NCBI RefSeq assembly: GCF_001660485.1
Contig: NZ_CP013979.1
Span: 1,116,001-1,180,000, forward strand
Source of the DNA: Agromyces aureus
GTDB taxonomy: Bacteria > Actinomycetota > Actinomycetes > Actinomycetales > Microbacteriaceae
Direction of reading: 5' to 3'
Length of the DNA stretch: 64,000 bases
Of this stretch, positions 58,472 through 64,000 are shown one piece after another; within the stretch, counting starts at the first letter, position 1, and each line of letters starts with the position of its first letter. The translations under genes and the position numbers were made by a program. The notes under the pieces were generated by a model, which was not told the origin of the DNA, made no database searches, and was given only the letters and a program-made list of their open reading frames with translations.

Positions 58472-59470
58472 GTGACCACCACCCAGTCCATCGTGACGGC
58501 GGGAGCCGACGCGAAGGCCATGCGCCGCGAGCTGCGCCGCGCCGAACGCGGCGGACCCTCGATGAGTCCAGGCCGACGCCGTGCCGCGAGGCGCGAGTCG
58601 GTCGCCGGGTACGGGTTCCTCGTCCCGTGGCTCATCGGATTTCTCGGGCTCACGCTCGGGCCGATGCTCTACTCCCTCTACCTCGCGTTCACGAAGTACA
58701 ACCTGTTCAAGGACCCCGAGTGGGTCGGGTTCGACAACTTCGTGCGCATGTTCACCGACGACCCGCAGTACCTGCAGTCGGTGCAGATCACCCTGATCTA
58801 CGTGCTCGTCGGAACGCCCATCAAACTCGCCGCGGCGCTCGGCATCGCGATGCTGCTGAACTACCGCAACAAGGGATCGGGCTTCTTCCGCTCCTCGTTC
58901 TACGCGCCGTCCCTCATCGGCGCCTCGGTCTCCGTCGCGATCGTCTGGCGGGCCATGTTCTCGACCGACGGCCCCGTCGACAACAGCCTGAGCCTCTTCG
59001 GCATCGAGCTCGGCGGTTGGGTGGGCAACGTCGCCCTCGTCGTGCCGATGATGATCCTGCTGGCCGTCTGGCAGTTCGGCGCCCCGATGGTGATCTTCCT
59101 CGCCGGGCTCAAGCAGATCCCGCAGGAGCTCTACGAGGCCGCCGAGGTCGACGGCGCCGGGCCGGTGCGCAAGTTCCGGTCGGTCACGATCCCGATGCTC
59201 TCGAGCGTGATCTTCTTCAACCTGCTGCTGGAGCTCATCAACGCGTTCCAGATCTTCGCCTCGGCGTACATCATCTCGAACGGCTCCGGCGGCCCCGCCG
59301 GCATGACCAACTACTACACCGTGTACCTCTACAAGCGCGGCTTCGCCGACCTGCAGATGGGGTACGCCTCGGCGATGGCCTGGGTGCTGGTGATCGTGGT
59401 CGCGATCATCGCCTTCATCCTCTTCAAGACGTCGACACGCTGGGTGCACTACGCAGGAGAGAACCGATGA
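58472..59470 (+). CDS. ABC sugar permease (MalF/UgpA type)
   Basis: This 332-residue membrane protein has six TMs after a charged N terminus, with 'YGFLVPWLIGFLGLTLGPMLYSLYLAF' and the EAA loop 'QEL(Y)EAAEVDGAGPVRKFRSVTIPMLS' (EAA---G). It pairs with the next gene's product to form the transmembrane channel. It starts with GTG preceded by GGAG; overlaps the next gene by ATGA (59467-59470). Confidence 0.93.
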   Translation: MTTTQSIVTAGADAKAMRRELRRAERGGPSMSPGRRRAARRESVAGYGFLVPWLIGFLGLTLGPMLYSLYLAFTKYNLFKDPEWVGFDNFVRMFTDDPQYLQSVQITLIYVLVGTPIKLAAALGIAMLLNYRNKGSGFFRSSFYAPSLIGASVSVAIVWRAMFSTDGPVDNSLSLFGIELGGWVGNVALVVPMMILLAVWQFGAPMVIFLAGLKQIPQELYEAAEVDGAGPVRKFRSVTIPMLSSVIFFNLLLELINAFQIFASAYIISNGSGGPAGMTNYYTVYLYKRGFADLQMGYASAMAWVLVIVVAIIAFILFKTSTRWVHYAGENR

Positions 59471-60381
59471 GCACGATCGAAGTCCCCAGCGCGGAGTTCC
59501 TCGAGATCTCCACCGAGCCGGCCCCGCAACGCCGTCGTCGCATCAAGCGCAAGACCGTCAATACGATCATCTGGATGATCGTGCTGCTCGCGCTCACCGC
59601 GATCGTGCTCTACCCGCTCGTGTGGATGCTGTTCGCCACCTTCAAGCCGTCGAGCGAGTTCGGCCAGAACCCCGGCCTGATGCCCGACAACCCGACGGTC
59701 GACAACTACGTCAAGGTCGTCGAGGGCATCGCTGGCACCCCGCTGTGGCGGTTCTTCGCGAACTCGCTGTTCATCGCGGTGATGGCCGTGATCGGAACCC
59801 TGTTCTCGTCGGCGCTCGCGGCGTACGCGTTCGCCCGCATCAAGTTCCGCGGCGTCGGGCTGCTGTTCGCGGCGATGATCGGAACGCTGCTCCTGCCGTT
59901 CCACGTCATCATCATCCCGCAGTACATCATGTTCAATAAGTTGGAACTGGTCGACACGTACTGGCCGCTGATCCTGCCGAAGTTCCTCGCGACCGAGGCG
60001 TTCTTCGTGTTCCTTATCGTGCAGTTCATCCGCAACATCCCGCGCGACATGGACGAGGCGGCCCGCATCGACGGCGCCGGACACATCCGCATCTTCTTCT
60101 CGATCATCCTCCCGCTCATCAAGCCGGCCCTGATCACCTCGGCGATCTTCACGTTCATCTGGACGTGGAACGACTTCCTCGGCCCACTGCTCTACATCAA
60201 CACGCCCGAGGAGTACCCGTTGCCGATCGCGCTGAAGCTCTACAACGACCAGACCTCGACGTCCGACTACGGGGCGACCATGGCCGTGTCGTTCCTGGCG
60301 CTGCTGCCGATCCTGATCTTCTTCATCGTCTTCCAGCGCTTCCTCGTCGACGGCGTCGCCACCCAGGGACTGAAGGGCTAG
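59467..60381 (+). CDS. ABC sugar permease (MalG/UgpE type)
   Basis: This 304-residue membrane protein has six TMs and the EAA loop 'RDMDEAARIDGAGHIRIFFSIILPLIKPAL'; 'IPQYIMFNKLELVDTYWPLILPKFLATEAFFVFLIVQFIRNIP' is typical of CUT1 MalG-like permeases. It completes the membrane part of the importer. No ATPase is encoded nearby, so a shared MsmK-type ATPase is likely. Confidence 0.93.
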   Translation: MSTIEVPSAEFLEISTEPAPQRRRRIKRKTVNTIIWMIVLLALTAIVLYPLVWMLFATFKPSSEFGQNPGLMPDNPTVDNYVKVVEGIAGTPLWRFFANSLFIAVMAVIGTLFSSALAAYAFARIKFRGVGLLFAAMIGTLLLPFHVIIIPQYIMFNKLELVDTYWPLILPKFLATEAFFVFLIVQFIRNIPRDMDEAARIDGAGHIRIFFSIILPLIKPALITSAIFTFIWTWNDFLGPLLYINTPEEYPLPIALKLYNDQTSTSDYGATMAVSFLALLPILIFFIVFQRFLVDGVATQGLKG

Positions 60382-60388
60382 GTTCCGG

Positions 60389-61096
60389 ATGTCTGGAGCA
60401 GCCGAACGCGCCGCCCGCCACGCCGCGGCGACGGGCAGCGGTCCGACGCGCGACGACGCGGCGGGGCAGGTCAGGTTCCCGGGCGCGAAGAGCGCGTTCT
60501 GGCTGCTCGGCGAGGTGCTCGTCATCGGCGTGCTCATCGCGATCGTGTCGCTGCCGATCATCACGCTGCCCGCGGCGCTCGCCGCCGGCGTGCGTCATCT
60601 CCGCCGGTTCCTGATGGCCGAGGACTCCGGGCTCGGGTGGTTCTGGCGCGACGTGCGCTCGGCGCTGCTCGGCGGCACGGCCGTGGGCGCGGCATCCGCG
60701 GTGCTCGCGCTGATCCTGGTGCTCGACCTCGATCTGGCAGGGTCGGGTGCGCTGCCCGGCGGGCAGCTCATCGCGGTCGTCGGGTGGGTCGGACTCGCCG
60801 GCCTGGTGCTCGCCCTGTTCGCGGCATCCGGTCGCTGGGCGCCCGAGACCGGCTGGCTCGCTGCCCTGAGGTCGGTGCCGGGCGTGCTGCGCGGCGACCT
60901 CGCCGGAGCGGCGTACCTGTTGGCGACCGCGGTGTTCGCCGGGGTCGTCACGTGGCAGCTGTTCCCGCTCGTCATCCCTGCGCTCGGCTGCATCGCCCTC
61001 GCGATCGTGGCCGTGCCAGAGCGCCCGCGTCGCCGACGCGACGACCTCGGTGACGGCCGCGAGGGTCGCGACGGCGGCGGCGGCCGCGACGCATGA
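60389..61096 (+). CDS. DUF624-like membrane protein
   Basis: This 235-residue membrane protein has about four or five spans (about 36-65, 92-112, 122-142, 166-190 and 192-205). The N-terminal region 'KSAFWLLGEVLVIGVLIAIVSLPIITLPAALAAGVRHLRRFL' resembles DUF624/YesL proteins found in sugar ABC operons. The C-terminal tail is Arg/Gly/Asp-rich. It sits between the permease and GH29 genes; ATGA overlap with the latter (61093-61096). Function unknown. Confidence 0.78.
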   Translation: MSGAAERAARHAAATGSGPTRDDAAGQVRFPGAKSAFWLLGEVLVIGVLIAIVSLPIITLPAALAAGVRHLRRFLMAEDSGLGWFWRDVRSALLGGTAVGAASAVLALILVLDLDLAGSGALPGGQLIAVVGWVGLAGLVLALFAASGRWAPETGWLAALRSVPGVLRGDLAGAAYLLATAVFAGVVTWQLFPLVIPALGCIALAIVAVPERPRRRRDDLGDGREGRDGGGGRDA

Positions 61097-62295
61097 CCGC
61101 CGCACGGCCGCTGCCCGACTGGGCGCGCGAGGCGAGCCTCGGCTTCTTCGTGCACTGGGGCGCCTACTCGGTGCCGGCCTGGGCCGAGCCGTCGGGCGCG
61201 CTCGGCACCGTGCCCGACGACGAGTGGTTCGCGCACAACGCCTACGCCGAGTGGTACGCCAACACGATCCGCATCGAGGGTTCGCCGGCCGCCGAGCACC
61301 ACGCGCGCGAGTTCGGGGGCGCGCCGTACGACGCGCTCCTCGATGCGTGGCGGGCGGAGTCGTACGACCCCGCCGATTGGGCACGGCTGTTCCGCTCGGT
61401 CGGCGCCGACTACGTCGTGCCCACCACGAAGCACCACGACGGCATCGCCCTCTGGGACGCTCCGGGCTCCGGTGACCTCACGACCGTCGCCCGCGGGCCC
61501 CGTCGCGACCTCATCGGCCCGCTCGCCGAGGCCGTGCGCGCCGAGGGCATCCGGTTCGGCGTCTACTACTCGGGCGGCCTCGACTGGGCGTTCACCGGTG
61601 GCCCGCCGCACCGCTCGAGCGCGGACATCGAGCTCCAGCGCCCGAAGGACGCCGACTACAACGACTACGCGTTCGCGCACGTCGTCGACCTCATCGAGCG
61701 GTACGCGCCCGACCTGATCTGGAACGACATCGACTGGCCCGATGCGGGCAAGCGGCCGGGGCCCCGCTCGATCGAGGCACTGCTCGCCCGGTATCGCGAG
61801 GCCGTGCCCCACGGCGTCGTCGACGACCGCTGGGGCGCCCCCGTCGGCGACTACGCCACGAGCGAGTACGCGCACGACACCGACCACGAGACCGGCACCG
61901 GGTGGGAGCACTGCCGCGGCCTCGGCTTCTCGTTCGGCTACAACCGCGTCGAAGACGAGTCCCTCACGCTGAGCCCGCGGGAGCTCGCCCGCCTCTACGC
62001 CGACGTCGTCTCGCGCGGCGGGCGCCTGATGCTCAACGTCGGACCGACGGCCGCGGGCGAGATCCCGGCCGTCCAGCGGCGCACGCTCGAGGGCGTCGCA
62101 CCGTGGATGACCGCGATCAAGCCGCACACGCTCGGCCGCCGCATGCTCCGCGCCGACGAGGTCGAGGTGACGGATGCCGCGTGGTGGCGCGCCTGGGCCA
62201 CGCCCGACGGCATCGTGGTCGTCGTCGACGCGCCCGCGGCATCCGTTCGCAGCGTCGACGGGCGCCCGATCATCCGCATCGTGCTGCCCGACTGA
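61093..62295 (+). CDS. GH29 alpha-L-fucosidase-family glycosidase
   Basis: This 400-residue glycosidase has GH29 landmarks: 'REASLGFFVHWGAYSVPAWAE', 'AWRAESYDPADWARLFRSVGADYVVPTTKHHDGIALWD', the nucleophile Asp212 in 'DLIWNDIDWP', 'GTGWEHCRGLGFSFGYNR' (conserved W-E-x-C) and 'RGGRLMLNVGPTAAGEIP'. No signal peptide, so it cleaves imported alpha-L-fucosyl (or related) glycosides inside the cell. Being in the importer operon, it points to fucose-containing oligosaccharides, though GH29 members can act on other 6-deoxy-L-sugars. Confidence 0.9.
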   Translation: MTAARPLPDWAREASLGFFVHWGAYSVPAWAEPSGALGTVPDDEWFAHNAYAEWYANTIRIEGSPAAEHHAREFGGAPYDALLDAWRAESYDPADWARLFRSVGADYVVPTTKHHDGIALWDAPGSGDLTTVARGPRRDLIGPLAEAVRAEGIRFGVYYSGGLDWAFTGGPPHRSSADIELQRPKDADYNDYAFAHVVDLIERYAPDLIWNDIDWPDAGKRPGPRSIEALLARYREAVPHGVVDDRWGAPVGDYATSEYAHDTDHETGTGWEHCRGLGFSFGYNRVEDESLTLSPRELARLYADVVSRGGRLMLNVGPTAAGEIPAVQRRTLEGVAPWMTAIKPHTLGRRMLRADEVEVTDAAWWRAWATPDGIVVVVDAPAASVRSVDGRPIIRIVLPD

Positions 62296-62357
62296 GTCGA
62301 CCGGCTCGTGGACGGTGCCCGCCGCGCCATGCCCGCGATCTGGGGTGCCCGCGGTCA

Positions 62358-62386
62358 TTGACCGTGCCGCCCGCCGCGGATACGGT
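62358..62386 (+). promoter_or_regulatory. promoter of the thioredoxin-reductase-like gene
   Basis: TTGACC (62358-62363) and TACGGT (62381-62386) are 17 bp apart. No LacI operator follows, so this gene is probably outside the sugar regulon. Confidence 0.65.
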
Positions 62387-62451
62387 CGCATGGTGCGAGT
62401 GACGGGCGGGGCCAGGACGCGGTTCGGATCGACGACGCAGCGGGTTCGCGC

Positions 62452-64000
62452 ATGATCACGACCGACGTGCTGCGCACGATCCCGATCTTCGCGCCCCTGC
62501 CCGATGCGACGCTCGACTACCTGGCCGGAGTGGTCGAGGACATCCAACTCGTGGCGGGGGAGTACTTCGCGCACGAGGGCGACGAGCGGGCGCTGTTCGT
62601 CGTCGTCGAGGGCGGCGCCGAGATCACGAAGGTCGTGAACGGCGACGAGCGCGTCATCGGCACGCGCAGGCCGGGCCAGTTCTTCGGCGAGGTGCCGATG
62701 ACGCTGAGCACGCCGTTCCCGGCGAGCGGACGCGCGGCGGCGGGCGGGTCGACGGGCGCGGGTGGCCCGACCGGTGCGACCTCGCGCATCATCAAGCTCG
62801 ACGTGACCGCGTTCTACACGCTCGCGGCCATGGCGCCATCGGTTCCCGCACGCGTGGCCGCGCTCGCCCGCCGCTACCTGGACTCGCTCCAGGTGATCGC
62901 CGCCGAGGTGCCCGAGACCGACATCCGCCTCATCGGACCGCGCAACGAGGCCAGGACGCACGCGATCGCGCGCTTCCTCACGCGCAACCAGGTCGCATTC
63001 GATCGGGTCACGACCGAGGCGGTGGGCGGCCCGGCGGTGGGCAGTCAGGGCGGGGCGGATGCCGCGGCATCCGCATCGCCGGTGCTCGAGGCGGCCGGCG
63101 GGGTCAGGCTCGTCGACCCGGGCATGCGCGAGGTCGCCGTCGCCGTGGGGCTCGACGTCGAGCCGTCGGCCGACGAGTACGACGTGGTGATCCTCGGAGC
63201 CGGGCCCGCCGGCCTCACCGCGGCCGTGAACGGGGCGGCCGAGGGCCTGCGCACGGTCATCATCGAGTCGCTGGCCCCGGGCGGCCAGGCCGGCACGTCG
63301 ACGCGCATCGAGAATTACACGGGGTTCCCGTTCGGCATCTCGGGCGACGACCTCGCGAGCCGGGCGCTGAAGCAGGCCAAGCGCCTCGGTGCCGAGATCG
63401 TGGTGACGCGCACGGTCGAGGCGATCCGGCCCGCGGCGGGCGGCGGGGCGTCCGGTCACGTCATCGTGCTCGACGGCGGCGACACGCTCCGCGCTGCGGT
63501 CGTGATCGTCGCCACCGGCGTCGAGTGGCGCGACCTACCGGTGACCGGGGTCGAGCGGTTCCTCGGCAACGGCGTCTACTACGGCGCGGCCCGCAGCGAC
63601 GCCGCCGTCGCCAAGGGAGCCGACGTGTGCATCATCGGCGCGGGCAACTCGGCCGGGCAGGCGGCGCTGTTCTTCTCGCGGCATGCGCGCTCGGTGACGA
63701 TGCTCGTGCGGGGCGAATCGCTCGAGGCGAGCATGTCGCGCTACCTCATCGACCAGATCGGGTCGCACGGCGGCATCGGCGTCGAGACGCGCAGCGAGGT
63801 CGTCGGGCTGCACGGCGCCGAGGCGCTCGAGGGGGTCGACGTCGTCGACCGGGCGACCGGCGTGACGACCCGGCGCGACGTCACGGTCGTGTTCGTGATG
63901 ATCGGCGCCGATGCGGTCACCGGCTGGCTGCCGCCGGAGGTGGCCCGCGACGAGCGCGGCTACGTCCTCACGGGGGCGGATGCCGCGGCGAGCGGTTCCT
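62452..64000 (+). CDS. cyclic-nucleotide-domain / thioredoxin-reductase-like FAD protein (3' truncated by window)
   Basis: At least 516 residues are visible. A cNMP-binding-like domain (about 1-145, 'FFGEVPMTLSTPFP') is followed by a thioredoxin/glutaredoxin-like region (about 155-220) and a FAD/NAD(P) oxidoreductase domain with GxGxxG at 249-254 and a second GAGNSAG (396-402). Where TrxR has CxxC ('CATC') this protein has 'GVYYGAARSD' (374-383), so no redox disulfide. Regions 195-215 (GADAAASASP) are an insertion encoded by a palindromic GGATGCCGCGGCATCC word. Function uncertain: FAD-dependent reductase or sensor. Confidence 0.85.
   Translation, partial: MITTDVLRTIPIFAPLPDATLDYLAGVVEDIQLVAGEYFAHEGDERALFVVVEGGAEITKVVNGDERVIGTRRPGQFFGEVPMTLSTPFPASGRAAAGGSTGAGGPTGATSRIIKLDVTAFYTLAAMAPSVPARVAALARRYLDSLQVIAAEVPETDIRLIGPRNEARTHAIARFLTRNQVAFDRVTTEAVGGPAVGSQGGADAAASASPVLEAAGGVRLVDPGMREVAVAVGLDVEPSADEYDVVILGAGPAGLTAAVNGAAEGLRTVIIESLAPGGQAGTSTRIENYTGFPFGISGDDLASRALKQAKRLGAEIVVTRTVEAIRPAAGGGASGHVIVLDGGDTLRAAVVIVATGVEWRDLPVTGVERFLGNGVYYGAARSDAAVAKGADVCIIGAGNSAGQAALFFSRHARSVTMLVRGESLEASMSRYLIDQIGSHGGIGVETRSEVVGLHGAEALEGVDVVDRATGVTTRRDVTVVFVMIGADAVTGWLPPEVARDERGYVLTGADAAASGS

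Noticed and set aside
1..64000. tRNA, rRNA, riboswitch or transposase genes
   Set aside because: I looked on both strands and found no convincing structure or protein; hairpins present are terminator- or repeat-like.

Overview
The window is high-GC (about 70%) actinobacterial chromosome. Strong third-position G/C bias, GTG starts, many apparently leaderless genes, a DtxR/IdeR-type iron box and the gene families present all point to Microbacteriaceae (Agromyces/Microbacterium-like). This placement comes from sequence style, not from a search. I see no rRNA, tRNA, CRISPR array, transposase or prophage. The last gene runs off the right edge.

Layout. 1-10.4 kb: secreted and surface proteins (a WxL-like protein, a very large multidomain GH2 glycosidase, and a CshA-repeat LPxTG adhesin) around a TetR/membrane-protein pair. 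10.4-31 kb: housekeeping and accessory genes, including esterases and hydrolases, two Nudix enzymes, an EEP nuclease, a Tat-lipoprotein intradiol dioxygenase homologue, an ATP-dependent DNA ligase, a TetR-controlled hydrolase, a cytochrome b561-like protein, a cystathionine gamma-synthase-type enzyme, a DUF1540 protein behind an iron box, and an MBL hydrolase. 31-39 kb: transporters (DHA2 MFS, AI-2E family, SulP, ABC half-exporter) and an Eis-like acetyltransferase.

39-62.3 kb is one large sugar-catabolic island. It holds two LacI regulators and a family of near-identical LacI-type operators (consensus about TGGGAAAGCGCTTTCCCA). Its modules are: (a) a Gfo/Idh/MocA dehydrogenase - DUF993 - sugar isomerase operon, with a divergent second Gfo/Idh/MocA gene; (b) an oxidative uronate/aldarate operon (NAD-epimerase-like uronate dehydrogenase, KdgD, an enolase-superfamily cycloisomerase or dehydratase, and alpha-ketoglutarate semialdehyde dehydrogenase), expected to send hexuronates to alpha-ketoglutarate; (c) a LacI gene translationally coupled to an M24 homologue without metal ligands; (d) a PmoA-like - cupin - Gfo/Idh/MocA operon ending in a broken five-bladed glycosidase; (e) an ABC sugar importer (lipoprotein, two permeases) with a DUF624-like protein and a GH29 alpha-L-fucosidase. 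Together they suggest import of an oligosaccharide or glycoside, hydrolysis, oxidation of the sugar, and aldol or dehydration cleavage under LacI control. No importer ATPase is present, so a shared MsmK-type ATPase elsewhere is likely.

Two DNA-level patterns span the whole window. One is a very frequent GGATGYCGCG / CGCGRCATCC word, which forces otherwise disfavoured codons and often sits in protein loops. The other is a TANNNT -10 hexamer placed 6-8 nt from the start codon of more than a dozen genes, consistent with leaderless mRNAs.
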